A stretch of DNA of 64,000 nt. Source: Luteimonas granuli (GTDB lineage Bacteria; Pseudomonadota; Gammaproteobacteria; Xanthomonadales; Xanthomonadaceae). Location of the stretch: positions 1,958,501-2,022,500 of the forward strand of contig NZ_CP042218.1 of NCBI RefSeq assembly GCF_007795095.1, given 5' to 3'. The translations under genes and the position numbers were made by a program. Under the pieces are notes generated by a model. The model was given only the letters and a program-made list of their open reading frames with translations, searched no databases and had not been told where the DNA came from. Positions 15,316 to 25,071 of the stretch are shown in pieces (within the stretch, counting starts at the first letter, position 1; each line of letters begins with the position of its first letter).

Positions 15316-16859
15316 GGCCGCCTCCCCTGTGGCATGGCCGCGCGCACCTGGTCGATGTAGGTGGAGGGTGCCAGCAACTGCTCCGCGGCGGCGCGGGTGT
15401 AGGCGGTCACCGGGCCAGGCGCCACCGACATCGCGACTCCCAGCGCCAGCAGCACCATCGTGGCGATGGTCTCCGGCAGCCGCAGCTGCCCGCGCACCGG
15501 GCGCGGGCCGTCGGGGAGTGCCGGCAGTACCGGGACCGGCTTCCAGAAGATGCGCGTGCCGGCGCGGGTCAGCCCCACGATCACCAGCATGCTGCTGCCG
15601 AGGAGGGCCGGCCAGGCCCATCGGATGTCCGCCTCGGGGATCGCCTGCAGCAGCATGGTCTTGCCGATGAAGCCCGACAGCGGCGGCAGGCCGGCGACGG
15701 AGACCGCTCCGACCAGGAACATCGCGCCCGCCACCACCCGCACGCCGGGGGCCGGCGGGAACGCGCGCAGCACGTCGCCTGCGTCGCCGCGTCCGCGGCG
15801 CACCAGGTCGGCGATCAGGAACAGCGCCGCGGCGACGAAGGTGCTGTGCACCAGGTAGTAGAGTCCCGCGGCGATGGTGCCCGCCGAACGCAGCCCGAAG
15901 GCGATGAACAGCGTCGTCGCCGACACCAGCACCACGTAGGCGACCAGCACTCGCAGCCGTGAGGCCGCCAGGACGCCGAGGGTGGCCAGCGCCAGCCCGG
16001 CCACGGCCGCCGGCAGCATCCAGTCCCAGCCGTAGCCGGCAAGCGGGCCCGCGTCCTCGCCCAGCATCAGCGAGCCCACGCGGAGCACGGAGTAGATGCC
16101 GACCTTGGTCATGATCACGAACAGCGCGGCGACCGCGGCCGGCGCGCGGGTGTAGGCCTCGGGGAGCCAGAGGTACAGCGGCATCAGGGCCGCCTTGGCG
16201 CAGAACACCACCAGCAGCAGGCCGATGGTCGCCTTGGCCAGGGGCAGGGAGCCCGCCGGGATGCCGGCCACGCGGGTCGCGATCTCGACCATGTTGAGGG
16301 TGCCGAACACGCCGTAGACCATGCCCAGCGCGATCAGGAACAGGGTCGAGGCGGCGACGTTGAAGGCCACGTAGTGCAGGCCCGCGCTCATCCGTACGCC
16401 GCGGCCGCCGGACAGCAGCAGGCCGTAGGAGGCGATCAGCATCACTTCGAAGAACACGAACAGGTTGAAGATGTCGCCGGTGAGGAAGGCGCCGTTGAGG
16501 CCCATCAGCTGCAGCTGGAAGAGGGCGTGGAAGTGCGGCGCGCGCCGGTCCCAGCCGGAGCAGGCATGCAGCAGGCAGGCGCCGGCCAGCAGCGAGGTGG
16601 TCAGTACCATCAGCGCCGAGAGCCGGTCGACCATCAGCGCGATGCCGATGCGCGCCGGCCAGTCGCCCAGCAGGTAGACCAGCACCGGACCCTCGTGCGC
16701 GCGCAGCGCCAGCAGGATCGAGGCTGCGAGGGTGGCGAGCATGAAGACCCAGGCCACCGAACGCTGGACCACGGTGCCGATGCGCCGGTGCTCGACGAAC
16801 AGCGACAGCGCGCCGCCCAGCAGCGGGATCAGGATCGGGAGGATGGGCAGGTGGCTCAT
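15312..16859 (-). CDS. mrpD: Mrp Na+/H+ antiporter subunit D
   Basis: This 515-residue, 14-helix subunit is homologous to complex I subunits NuoL/M/N. Typical elements are LTGDIFNLFVFFEVMLIASYGLL with the helix-5 glutamate, KAALMPLYLWLPEAYTRAPAAVAALFVIMTKVGIY with the proton-channel lysines, YYLVHSTFVAAALFLIADL, and GLPPLSGFIGKTMLL. It is one of the two large proton/ion-conducting subunits of Mrp. It overlaps both neighbours by four bases. Confidence 0.96.
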   Translation of the reverse strand: MSHLPILPILIPLLGGALSLFVEHRRIGTVVQRSVAWVFMLATLAASILLALRAHEGPVLVYLLGDWPARIGIALMVDRLSALMVLTTSLLAGACLLHACSGWDRRAPHFHALFQLQLMGLNGAFLTGDIFNLFVFFEVMLIASYGLLLSGGRGVRMSAGLHYVAFNVAASTLFLIALGMVYGVFGTLNMVEIATRVAGIPAGSLPLAKATIGLLLVVFCAKAALMPLYLWLPEAYTRAPAAVAALFVIMTKVGIYSVLRVGSLMLGEDAGPLAGYGWDWMLPAAVAGLALATLGVLAASRLRVLVAYVVLVSATTLFIAFGLRSAGTIAAGLYYLVHSTFVAAALFLIADLVRRGRGDAGDVLRAFPPAPGVRVVAGAMFLVGAVSVAGLPPLSGFIGKTMLLQAIPEADIRWAWPALLGSSMLVIVGLTRAGTRIFWKPVPVLPALPDGPRPVRGQLRLPETIATMVLLALGVAMSVAPGPVTAYTRAAAEQLLAPSTYIDQVRAAMPQGRRP

Positions 16860-17218
16860 CCGCGGTCCTCCCGGCCGTCGCGCACGTCGCCCGCGTCGAC
16901 GTGGTCGCTGTCGTTGTCGGCGCGGCTGCGCATGGCGAGCACGATCGCGACCGCGGTCATCGCGAACGAGATCACGATCGCGGTCAGGACCAGCGCCTGC
17001 GGCACAGGGTCGGTGTGGTTGGCGAGCGTCGCCTCCATGCCCTCCTGCAGCACCGGGGGCTTGCCCACCACCAGCCGGCCGCTGGAGAAGATCAGCAGGT
17101 TGGTCGCGTAGGACAGCAGGGTGAGTCCGAGGATCACGTCGAAGCTGCGCGCGCGCAGCACCAAGTACACGCCGGCGAAGACCAGCACGCCGATGCCGCT
17201 GGCGATGGCCATTTCCAT
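16856..17218 (-). CDS. mrpC: Mrp Na+/H+ antiporter subunit C
   Basis: This 120-residue NuoK-like subunit has three helices with the family stretch FDVILGLTLLSYATNLLIFSSGRL and DPVPQALVLTAIVISFAMTAVAIVLAMR. Its ATG shares one base with the mrpA stop (TGATG), and its own stop overlaps mrpD. The tail after the last helix is rich in Asp/Arg. Confidence 0.95.
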   Translation of the reverse strand: MEMAIASGIGVLVFAGVYLVLRARSFDVILGLTLLSYATNLLIFSSGRLVVGKPPVLQEGMEATLANHTDPVPQALVLTAIVISFAMTAVAIVLAMRSRADNDSDHVDAGDVRDGREDRG

Positions 17219-20049
17219 CAGCTGGCCTCCCCGGTGAGGGCCGAGCGCGTGGCCGGGTCGATGGTGCCGCGGTGGGCGATCATCGTCTTGGAGGGCTTCA
17301 GCGTGCCCATCATCGACAGGATCAGCATGGTGCTCCCGAACACGACCAGGTAGACACCGAGGTCGAAGGCGGCGGCGCTGGCCAGCGGGATGGTACCCAG
17401 CACCGGCAGCACGAGGTCGTAGTGGCCGCTGGCCAGGAAGGGCCGGTCGAACAGCATCGCCGCGGCGCCGGTGCCGAGCGCGATCAGCAGCCCGGCGCCG
17501 ATGGCGCGGATGTAGTCGAAGCCGAAGCGCGTCTCCACCGAAGCGGCCCCTTGGATCACGTACTGGATCAGCAGCGGCACCGCCAGCGTCAGGCCGGCGA
17601 TGAAGCCGCCGCCGGGCGAGTTGTGGCCGCGCAGGAACAGGAAGATCGAGACCACCAGCGTCAGCGGGAACATCATCTGCGCCAGGTCGGCCGGCACCGG
17701 CAGCTTGATCGGCGGTCCCGGCATGACCTTCTCCGGCGCCATCCGCGCGCGGCGCAGCATGGCGTGCACCGCCAGGCCCGCGATGCCGAACACCGTGATC
17801 TCGCCCAGGGTGTCGAAGCCGCGGAAGTCGACCAGGATCACGTTGACGACGTTGCTGCCCCACGCTTCGGGCAGCGAGCGCGCGGTGATCTCGGCGGCGG
17901 CGGCGTTCGCCGGCGGCCGGGTCATCATCGCCCAGGCCAGGCCGGCGGTGCCGGCGCCGGCCGCCAGCGCCACCGCGCAGTCGCGCAGGCGCCGGGGCAG
18001 CGAGCGCAGCCGCGGGGAATCCTTGGGCAGGTAGTGCAGGCCCAGCAGCATCAGCGACACCGTCACCAGCTCGACCAGCAGCTGGGTCAGCGCGAGGTCC
18101 GGCGCCGACAGCGCCACGAAGGTCATGCTGACCGCCAGCCCGCAGCCGCCCATCACCAGCACCGCCAGCAAGCGGTAGCGGTACAGCGCCAGGGTGCCGA
18201 GCGCGCACGTGACCAGCAGCCACCACAGCACCCAGGCCAGGCGCACCATCGGCTGCGAGACGAAGGCCACCGGTTCGCGCGGCTCGCCCCATGCGGCGAC
18301 GAAGGGCGCGGCCCCGGCCGCGATCGCCACCAGCACAAGCCACAGCAGGCTGCGCTGCATGCTGCCGTTCGCGACGGCATGGGTGAAGCGGCGGCCGAGG
18401 CGGAACAGCGCCTCGATGTTCAGGTGGAACAGCATGCGGCCCTGCGACTGGCGGACGATGGCGTGCAGGTCGAGTACGCGTTTGAGCCCGAGATACAGCA
18501 GCACGCCGCAGAGCACGCCACCGAAGCTCATCAGCAGGGGGGTGTTGACGCCGTGCCACACCGCCAGGCTGTACTCCGGCAGGGCGTCGCCGAGCACGCC
18601 GCGCGCCGCGGTTTCCAGGAACGGGCCGATGGTCCACTGCGGCGCGATGCCCACCGCGACGCAGGCCACGACCAGGATCGCCACCGGCACCTGCATGAAG
18701 CGCGGCGGTTCGTGGACGTCCTGGTCGACCGCGCGCGGGCCGCGGCCGAAGAAGGTGTCGTGCACGAAGCGCAGGCTGTAGGCGACGCCGAAGGTCGCGA
18801 ACAGGAAGGCGGCGATGGTGACGAACCAGCGCATCTCCTCGTGGCCCTCGATCTCAAGCGCCTGGGCGAAGAACATCTCCTTGGACAGGAAGCCGTTGAG
18901 CAGCGGGATGCCGGCCATCGCCAGCGAAGCGATGATCGCCAGTGCGCTGGTGTAGGGCATCAGCCGGCGCAGGCCGCCCAGCCGTCGCATGTCGCGAGTG
19001 CCGGTCTCGTGGTCGATGATGCCCGCGGCCATGAACAGCGAGGCCTTGAAGGTGGCGTGGTTGAGGATGTGGAACAGCGCCGCGACCACCGCCATCGGCG
19101 TCGACAGGCCGAGCAGCAGGGTGATCAGGCCCAGGTGCGAGATGGTCGAGTAGGCCAGCACCCCCTTCATGTCGTGCTGGAAGATGGCGTTCCATGCGCC
19201 GACCAGGAGCGTCAGTGCGCCCACCGTACTGACCACGTAGAAGAACAGGTCGGTGCCCGCCAGCGACGGATGCAGCCGCGCCAGCAGGAACACGCCGGCC
19301 TTCACCATGGTCGCCGAGTGCAGGTAGGCCGACACCGGGGTCGGCGCCGCCATCGCGTGCGGCAGCCAGAAGTGCACCGGGAACTGCGCGCTCTTGGTGA
19401 ACACACCGGCCAGCACCAGGCCGAGGATCCAGGGGTAGAGCTCGTGCGCACGGATCGTCTCGCCCGCCGCCAGCACCGCGTCGAGCTCGTAGCTGCCGAC
19501 CACGCGGCCGATCAGCACCACGCCGCCCAGCAGCGCCAGGCCGCCGGCGGCGGTGATGGTCAAGGCCATGCGCGCGCCCTCGCGGGCATCGTCGCGATGA
19601 AACCAGAAGCCGATCAGCAGGAAGGAGCTGATCGAGGTGAGTTCCCAGAACACCACCGTCAGCAGCAGGTTTCCCGACAGCACCATGCCCAGCATGGAGC
19701 CCATGAACAGGAGCAGGAAACAGAAGAATCGCCGGTACTTTTCCCGTGGGCCGAGGTAGTAGTAGGCGTACAGCACCACCAGGGCGCCGATGCCCAGCAC
19801 CATCAGCGAGAACATCCAGCCCAGGCCGTCCAGGCGCAGGCTGAAGGCCAGCCCCGCCTGCGGCAACCACTCGTGCATCGTCCGCGGGATCTGTCCGTCC
19901 ATCACCGCCGGCGTCAGCCAGGCCAGCACCGCCAGCGCCAGCACCGGGGCCAGGCCTGCCAGCCATGCGACCGCTTTGGCGGGTGCGTCGCGCAGGATCG
20001 CGAGCACCAGCGCCAGCACGAAGGGCAGGGCCAGCATGAGTTCGAGCAT
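17218..20049 (-). CDS. mrpA: Mrp Na+/H+ antiporter subunit A fused to subunit B domain
   Basis: This 943-residue protein is the first and largest gene of mrpA-C-D-E-F-G. The N-terminal part is NuoL-like: VFWELTSISSFLLIGFW, FTKSAQFPVHFWLPHAMAAPTPVSAYLHSATMVKAGVFLLARLHP, and FHILNHATFKASLFMAAGIIDHETGTRD. A middle MrpA-specific domain contains SAPDLALTQLLVELVTVSLMLLGL, and the C-terminal 200 residues match MrpB (RGHNSPGGGFIAGL, VNVILVDFRGFDTLGEI). This explains why no separate mrpB exists, as in other proteobacteria. The operon expels Na+ (and K+ or Li+ in some species) in exchange for protons and supports alkali and salt tolerance. The start ATG is preceded by AAAGGA. The promoter lies in the 155-base gap shared with the gene at 20205. 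Confidence 0.95.
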   Translation of the reverse strand: MLELMLALPFVLALVLAILRDAPAKAVAWLAGLAPVLALAVLAWLTPAVMDGQIPRTMHEWLPQAGLAFSLRLDGLGWMFSLMVLGIGALVVLYAYYYLGPREKYRRFFCFLLLFMGSMLGMVLSGNLLLTVVFWELTSISSFLLIGFWFHRDDAREGARMALTITAAGGLALLGGVVLIGRVVGSYELDAVLAAGETIRAHELYPWILGLVLAGVFTKSAQFPVHFWLPHAMAAPTPVSAYLHSATMVKAGVFLLARLHPSLAGTDLFFYVVSTVGALTLLVGAWNAIFQHDMKGVLAYSTISHLGLITLLLGLSTPMAVVAALFHILNHATFKASLFMAAGIIDHETGTRDMRRLGGLRRLMPYTSALAIIASLAMAGIPLLNGFLSKEMFFAQALEIEGHEEMRWFVTIAAFLFATFGVAYSLRFVHDTFFGRGPRAVDQDVHEPPRFMQVPVAILVVACVAVGIAPQWTIGPFLETAARGVLGDALPEYSLAVWHGVNTPLLMSFGGVLCGVLLYLGLKRVLDLHAIVRQSQGRMLFHLNIEALFRLGRRFTHAVANGSMQRSLLWLVLVAIAAGAAPFVAAWGEPREPVAFVSQPMVRLAWVLWWLLVTCALGTLALYRYRLLAVLVMGGCGLAVSMTFVALSAPDLALTQLLVELVTVSLMLLGLHYLPKDSPRLRSLPRRLRDCAVALAAGAGTAGLAWAMMTRPPANAAAAEITARSLPEAWGSNVVNVILVDFRGFDTLGEITVFGIAGLAVHAMLRRARMAPEKVMPGPPIKLPVPADLAQMMFPLTLVVSIFLFLRGHNSPGGGFIAGLTLAVPLLIQYVIQGAASVETRFGFDYIRAIGAGLLIALGTGAAAMLFDRPFLASGHYDLVLPVLGTIPLASAAAFDLGVYLVVFGSTMLILSMMGTLKPSKTMIAHRGTIDPATRSALTGEAS

Positions 20050-20204
20050 CGGGGTCCTTTCTTGCCGGGGGAACCGCGCTCCGCGCGGCGAGCACCGGAT
20101 TCTAGCAGCGCCCGGCGTCGCTCCCGGCGTCGCCTGGCCTATCCTTTGCCCATGCGTGCCGTCTCTTTTCGTGTCGCCATGCCGCCGCGACCGGTCCCGT
20201 CGCG

Positions 20205-21077
20205 ATGACCCGCGGCGCGGGCCGCGTGCTCGTGTTCGGCGGCAGCGGGCAGATCGGGGAGGCCGTGCTCGCGCGCCTGCTGCGGGCGGGCTGGGACGTG
20301 GACGCGGTGTCGCGCACGGCGCAGTCGGCATCGCCGGGACTGCGCTGGCTGCGCGGCGGATTTCAGGAGATGCCGCCGCTGGCCCGCGGTTACGACGCGA
20401 TCCTGAGCTGCGGGCCGCTGGACCACTTCGCCCGCTGGCAAGCCGGCGGCAGCGTCGCCTCGCCGTGCGTGGTCGCGTTCGGCTCCACCAGCCTGGCGGC
20501 CAAGCACGCCTCGGCCGACCCCGCCGAGCGCGATCTGGCCGCGCGCCTCGAGGCCGCCGAGGACGCGCTGTTCGCTTCGTCGGCGACACGGGGCAGCCGG
20601 GCGATCGTGCTGCGCCCGACCCTGGTCTATGGAGCCGGACGCGACCGGACCCTGACCCGCATGGCCGCGCTGGCACGGCGGTCCGGCCTGTTCGTGCTGC
20701 CGCGCGGCGCGACCGGCCTGCGCCAGCCGGTGCACGTGGACGATCTCGCCGCCACCGCGGTCGCGGCCCTGACCGCGAATGGCGCCGGCGGTCGCGGCTA
20801 CGACCTCCCCGGCGGGGAGACCCTGGCCTACCGCGACATGGTCGCGCGCGTGCTCGCTGCGCTGCGGCCACCGGCGCGGCTGCTGGAGCTGCCGCCGCCG
20901 CTGTTCTCGATGCTCGCGGCGACGCTCCGAGCGACCGGGCGTCTGCAGGGCTTCGGAGCCCAGGCGCAGGCGCGCCTGCGCGAGGACCTGGTGTTCGACG
21001 CCGCGCCGGCGGCCACGGCGCTGGGCCATGCGCCGCGCGCGTTCCATCCGGAGGCGGCGATGTTCGCGCCGCGCTGA
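20205..21077 (+). CDS. NAD(P)-binding epimerase/dehydratase-like protein
   Basis: This is a 290-residue extended-SDR-type protein. The Rossmann motif VLVFGGSGQIGEAVLARLL at the N-terminus binds the dinucleotide, and VVAFGSTSLAAK, IVLRPTLVYGAGRDRTLTRMA and RQPVHVDDLAATAVAAL match the NAD-dependent epimerase/dehydratase family. The usual catalytic YxxxK is not clearly present after the Ser (STSLAAKH), so it may be an atypical reductase or an NAD-dependent binding protein. It is divergent from mrpA and ends one base from the stop of the EamA gene. The substrate is unknown. Confidence 0.8.
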   Translation: MTRGAGRVLVFGGSGQIGEAVLARLLRAGWDVDAVSRTAQSASPGLRWLRGGFQEMPPLARGYDAILSCGPLDHFARWQAGGSVASPCVVAFGSTSLAAKHASADPAERDLAARLEAAEDALFASSATRGSRAIVLRPTLVYGAGRDRTLTRMAALARRSGLFVLPRGATGLRQPVHVDDLAATAVAALTANGAGGRGYDLPGGETLAYRDMVARVLAALRPPARLLELPPPLFSMLAATLRATGRLQGFGAQAQARLREDLVFDAAPAATALGHAPRAFHPEAAMFAPR

Positions 21078-21078
21078 G

Positions 21079-21966
21079 TCAGATTTCGCGCGCGGGTGGC
21101 AGCGGCCGCGCCCTGGCCTTCGCCCGCAGCGCGATCGTGGCGACGCCGCCGAGAACCAGCGCACCACCGACCCACAGCTGCGTGCCGGGGCTGTCGCCCC
21201 AGAACACGATGCCCAGCACGACCGCCAGCAGGGGCGTCAACAGCAGCCAGGGCGTGAGTTCCGCCACCGGATGGCGCTGCAGCAGCAGGAAGTACACGCC
21301 ATGGCCGAGCAGCGAGGCCACCAGCGCCGAGTAGGACACGCCGATCCACGCCCGGGGAGAGGCCGCAGGCAGCGCGGCCAGGCCCCCGGGCTCGAGCAGC
21401 AGGCTGATCGCCAGCAGCGGCAGCACCGCGACCAGCGCGCTCCAGCCCTGCTGGGTGACCATGCCGATTCCGCCCAGTCGGCGCATCAGCACGGTGCCCA
21501 CCGCGAGGAAGGCGGCCGATACCAGCATCGCCAGCATGGCCGAAGGCCTGTCGACGATCGAGGGGTCGAAGCCGATCACCAGCACGCCGGCGAAGCTCAC
21601 CGCGATCGCGGTGCCGGTGCGCCAGGCGAAGCGCTCGCCCAGGACCGCCCAGGCCAGAAGCGCCGACATCGGCACGTAGCTCTGCATCACGATCGCCACC
21701 GCCGACAGCTCGCCGGCCAGGCGCAGGGCCCAGAAGCTCAGCCCGAAGTGGAACACGTTCATGCACAGCGCTACCGCGAGCAGCCGCGGCCACTGCGCCC
21801 GCGGCACCGGCTTCACGAACGGAAGCAGCACCAGGGCCACGATCGCCATGCGCAGCGCCGTGTACAGGAAGGCGGGGATCTCGAGCAGGGCATAGGCCGA
21901 GAACAGGAAGTTGCCGGCCCAGGCCAGGCAGATGGCCAGGATCAGGGTGAGGTCGCGCGGGGACAT
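21079..21966 (-). CDS. EamA/DMT-family membrane transporter
   Basis: This 295-residue protein has ten predicted membrane helices in two EamA repeats: AICLAWAGNFLFSAYALLEIPAFLYTALR in the first, and SYSALVASLLGHGVYFLLLQRHPVAELTPWLLLTPLLAVVLGIVFWGD in the second. It belongs to the drug/metabolite transporter superfamily, whose bacterial members export amino acids or other metabolites. The ATG at 21964-21966 (MSPRDLTLI) was chosen because upstream residues are Arg-rich and not hydrophobic. It converges with the preceding gene, with one base between the stops. Confidence 0.9.
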   Translation of the reverse strand: MSPRDLTLILAICLAWAGNFLFSAYALLEIPAFLYTALRMAIVALVLLPFVKPVPRAQWPRLLAVALCMNVFHFGLSFWALRLAGELSAVAIVMQSYVPMSALLAWAVLGERFAWRTGTAIAVSFAGVLVIGFDPSIVDRPSAMLAMLVSAAFLAVGTVLMRRLGGIGMVTQQGWSALVAVLPLLAISLLLEPGGLAALPAASPRAWIGVSYSALVASLLGHGVYFLLLQRHPVAELTPWLLLTPLLAVVLGIVFWGDSPGTQLWVGGALVLGGVATIALRAKARARPLPPAREI

Positions 21967-22075
21967 GCGCCATTGTCGCCCGGCCGCCGCCCTGGTGGCC
22001 CACGTCGCGCGGCCGCCGGGCCGGCACGCAGCGTCCCACCGCACACCCGGGACACCCCGGGGTCACATCGGCCTG

Positions 22076-22561
22076 CTACCAGCGCCACCCCATCCGCCGA
22101 TAGAGCTTCGCCAGCACCCACGAAGGCCCGATGAGCAGGTACACCAGGTCGGTGAAGAAGCTCGGCTTGCGCCCCTCGAGCCTGTGGCCGATGAACTGCG
22201 CGATCCAGGCGAAGACGAAGACCGCGATCGCGAGTTTCAGCAGGCCGCCGCGTCCGAGCGCCCCGAACAGCCACCAGGTCAGCGCCGACAGCGCCACGAA
22301 CACCAGCAGCATGCCGACGCCCAGCCGGCGCGAGCTGCGCTGGTAGAACAGCCAGGCCGCGAACATCGGCAGCGCGGCCCAGATCCCGGGCTGGAACAGC
22401 GTGCCCGGCGCCGGGATGCACCACAGCAGCGCGATCACGCTCCACAGGATCGCCGGCACGGCGACCACGTGGATCGCCTGGTTGGTGTCATTGCGGTGGT
22501 CGCCCGAATAGCTGGCGAACCAGCGGTCGATCGGACGGCCTGCGTGACCGGTGTCCGCCAT
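22076..22561 (-). CDS. DUF962/Mpo1-like membrane protein
   Basis: This 161-residue protein has four hydrophobic segments. The N-terminal block FASYSGDHRNDTNQAIHVVAVPAILWSVIALL and the later AWIAQFIGHRLEGRKPSFF match the YGL010w/Mpo1 (DUF962) family. The conserved histidines in both blocks are the proposed Fe(II) ligands of yeast Mpo1, a 2-hydroxy fatty-acid dioxygenase. In bacteria the substrate is not established. Its frame is open upstream right through the next gene, but the ATG at 22559-22561 matches family starts. It is co-directional with the ELM1-family gene, 65 bases apart. Confidence 0.85.
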   Translation of the reverse strand: MADTGHAGRPIDRWFASYSGDHRNDTNQAIHVVAVPAILWSVIALLWCIPAPGTLFQPGIWAALPMFAAWLFYQRSSRRLGVGMLLVFVALSALTWWLFGALGRGGLLKLAIAVFVFAWIAQFIGHRLEGRKPSFFTDLVYLLIGPSWVLAKLYRRMGWRW

Positions 22562-22626
22562 GATGGAGCCCTCGACGCGTCGTTCCGGAAGCATAGGGCA
22601 ATCCACCCGCCGCCGCGCGCGACCGC

Positions 22627-23599
22627 TCAGGGAAGGCCGAGGCGCGCACGCACCTCCGCGGCCACGCGCGCGGTCTCGCGCAGCGGTCGCGCATCGAAGC
22701 CGGCCGCCGTCCCGTCGAGCGGGCGCACCCGGCCGCGGGCCAGCAGCTCCTCGACGAAGGCGCGCGGCCGCCCGCGCACGGCGTCCGGACGATGCACATG
22801 CACCGGTGCCGCGGTGGCGCAGGCTTCCGAGAGCATGTTCACCGAGTCGGCGGAACAGACGATGCGGTCGGCCCAGCCGAGCAGGCCCGCATAGGGATTG
22901 TCGCCGTCGTCGGCTCCGGTCCAGGTCCGGACAGGCACTGCCCATGGCCGCGCGCGCAGCGCGTCGCGCACCGGCGCCGGCGTGCGTCGCGAGGCCGTGA
23001 GCATCAGGCTGCCGCCTTCGCGGAGGGCCATCGCTTCGGCGGCGGCGGCCAGCGCGTCGAAATCGCCGATGTCGAAGGCCGCGTGTGCGCTCGGGCCGCC
23101 GACCAGCACCGCGATCCGCGGCGCCGGCAGCGTGGCGAGGTCCGCGAACGCCGCGCGCCCGCGGGCCAGCCAGGCATCGTCGACCGGATGCAGGCTGCCG
23201 GCCAGGGTGATGACGTTGTCGCCGCGCAGGCCATCGTGCGCCGGCGCCACCACCAGGTCCCAGTGCCGTGGCGGCAGTCTCGGATCCAGTACCTGCACCA
23301 CGCGCGCACCGCGCGCGCAGCAGGCGCATGGCCAGCGCGGCCTGGCGCCCGCAGCCCACGGCCAGCCGGGGAGGCGCCGCCAGCGCGTCCGCGAACGCCG
23401 CACCGAAGGCGTGGCGATCGCCGGGCAGCCTCCGCGGTGCCAGCCAGCGCCAGGGGGCCCGCGGTTCCAGCACCAGTTCCCGCGGCGCCGGCGCCAGCGC
23501 CGCGGCCAGGGCCTGCGCCTGGCGGGCGTTGCCGGCGCGGCCGTCGCTCACGGCGAGGACCTCGGCCGGTGCGCCGGTGGTGATGGCGTGCAGGACCAT
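22627..23599 (-). pseudogene. ELM1-family (DUF1022) protein, frame-disrupted
   Basis: The N-terminal part, in the frame from the ATG at 23597-23599, reads [22 protein letters not shown], typical of the bacterial relatives of mitochondrial-fission ELM1. The main C-terminal part (22627 to about 23310) reads [56 protein letters not shown] and ADRIVCSADSVNMLSEACATAAPVHVH. The two halves join without loss of sequence if one base is removed from the alternating CG run around 23301-23320. The corrected product is 323 residues, the usual family size. The family looks glycosyltransferase-like (GT-B fold); the bacterial function is unknown. The CG-repeat context suggests a sequencing error or replication slippage. 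Confidence 0.8.
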
Positions 23600-23680
23600 A
23601 GCGTTGCGTCGGAGGGTCGGTGGAATCTCCGACGGGACTCTACACTGCGCGATCCGTCACATGATCCACGAGGTTTCCCG

Positions 23681-24271
23681 ATGCACGACGCGCTGCCCCA
23701 GGCCATGCTCGCCCGGCTGTTCCGCGAAGCCCGCACCCACAACGCCATTGGCGGCGACGTCGAAGACGACACGCTGCGCGCGCTCTACGACCTGGTGAAG
23801 TTCGGTCCCACCGAAGCCAACAGCTGCCCGGCGCGCTTCGTCTTCGTGCGCTCGCCGGAGGCCAAGGCCAGGCTGGCGCCGGCGCTGAGCGACGGCAACC
23901 GCGACAAGACCCTGGCCGCGCCGGTGACGGTGATCGTGGGCCACGACCTGGCGTTCTACGACAAGCTGCCGGTGCTGTTCCCGCACACCGACGCGCGCTC
24001 GTGGTTCGCCGGCTCGGACGAGGCCCGGCTGGAGCGCGTCGGCCTGCGCGGCTCGAGCATGCAGGCCGCCTACCTGATCCTGGCCGCGCGCGCGCTGGGC
24101 CTGGACTGCGGGCCGATGAGCGGTTTCGACAACGCGATGGTCGACGAGGCCTTCTTCAAGGGCACCGCGATCCGTTCCAACATCCTCGTCAACCTCGGCC
24201 ATGGCGATCCGGCGCAGCTGTTCCCGCGCTCGCCGCGGCTGCCGTTCGACGAGGCCGCGCGCATCGAATGA
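23681..24271 (+). CDS. Nitroreductase-family protein (RutE/malonic semialdehyde reductase-like)
   Basis: This is a 196-residue flavin-dependent nitroreductase fold protein. Blocks [69 protein letters not shown] and [27 protein letters not shown] closely follow RutE, which reduces 3-hydroxypropenal/malonic semialdehyde in uracil breakdown. No other rut gene is in the window, so the role here may be general detoxifying reduction using FMN and NAD(P)H. The start is the ATG at 23681, and the stop overlaps the next gene as ATGA. Confidence 0.88.
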   Translation: MHDALPQAMLARLFREARTHNAIGGDVEDDTLRALYDLVKFGPTEANSCPARFVFVRSPEAKARLAPALSDGNRDKTLAAPVTVIVGHDLAFYDKLPVLFPHTDARSWFAGSDEARLERVGLRGSSMQAAYLILAARALGLDCGPMSGFDNAMVDEAFFKGTAIRSNILVNLGHGDPAQLFPRSPRLPFDEAARIE

Positions 24272-25008
24272 GCGCCGCGGGAGACGGACCCGGCGCGCCG
24301 CGGCCGCGACCTGCGGCCGCGCGTTTCCATTCGCGCGCCGGCGGCATCGAGGCCGTGGAGGCGTTTTCCCGCGGCGATGCGTTCGACCGGGAATGGATGG
24401 GCTGGGGCGCACTGCGCGTCCTGTCGCGCCAGGACTGGGCGCCGGCTGCGGTGTGCGACGAGGGCAGGGTGGCCAACATGGAGCGCCTGCTGCTGGTCCT
24501 GGAGGGCGCGCTCGACGCCGACTGCGGCGACCTCGGCCGCGTCCGCGTCGACGCCGGCGGCGCGCTGTGGATCGGCGCCGGCCACGGCCTGGCCGTGCGT
24601 CTCGCCAATGCCTCGATCTCCGCGCGGCTGCGCCTGGTCGAGCTCTGGATGCGGCCGGAACACGTCAATGCCGTGCCGGCTGTGGCGGTGCCGGTGCCGG
24701 CGGCGGATCCGGGTGATGCCGCTGCGGGCGCCGGGGCCGCCTGGGCAGCGCTTCCCCTGCACCGGCGTGCGCGGGTGGCGCGCGCGCGACTGGCTCCAGG
24801 CCAGGCCCTCGACCTGCCCCCGTCCGAGGGCGCGCACTGCTGGCTGGAGGTGCTGGACGGCGAGGTCGCTGCGGACCCGCCCGGCCTTCGCCTGGGCCCC
24901 GGCGACGGCATCGCCTGGCGCGCCGGCGACGCGGATGTGCCCGCCACGCTCGCCAACCCCCGCGGTGCCGGCCATGCCGACGTCCTGCTGCTCGCGCTGC
25001 CGGCCTGA
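24268..25008 (+). CDS. Pirin-like cupin protein lacking the metal ligands
   Basis: This 246-residue protein is translationally coupled to the nitroreductase by ATGA. The N-terminal half follows the pirin pattern ([23 protein letters not shown], then [12 protein letters not shown]), and the second half is a degenerate cupin ([31 protein letters not shown]). Canonical pirins bind iron through an HPHRDxE motif and a later His/Glu pair. Here the corresponding segment reads [12 protein letters not shown] and the later one [12 protein letters not shown], so most ligands are missing. It is probably a non-metal, regulatory or structural pirin relative. Function is unknown; pairing with a redox enzyme is the only context. 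Confidence 0.7.
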   Translation: MSAAGDGPGAPRPRPAAARFHSRAGGIEAVEAFSRGDAFDREWMGWGALRVLSRQDWAPAAVCDEGRVANMERLLLVLEGALDADCGDLGRVRVDAGGALWIGAGHGLAVRLANASISARLRLVELWMRPEHVNAVPAVAVPVPAADPGDAAAGAGAAWAALPLHRRARVARARLAPGQALDLPPSEGAHCWLEVLDGEVAADPPGLRLGPGDGIAWRAGDADVPATLANPRGAGHADVLLLALPA

Positions 25009-25071
25009 ACCGAGCCACGCGCGCCCGGGCAGGCTAGACTGTCGCGGTCACAGCAAACCGGTCACTTCGCG

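Noticed and set aside
17272..20208. 978-codon open frame antisense to mrpA
   Set aside because: The peptide is low-complexity Gln/His/Arg/Asp, with no domain; it is the mirror of a well-supported membrane gene in GC-rich DNA.
22076..23599. Single 507-codon frame that would fuse the ELM1 N-terminus to the Mpo1-like protein
   Set aside because: The middle part is non-native; the conserved ELM1 body continues in another frame, and Mpo1 has its own start.
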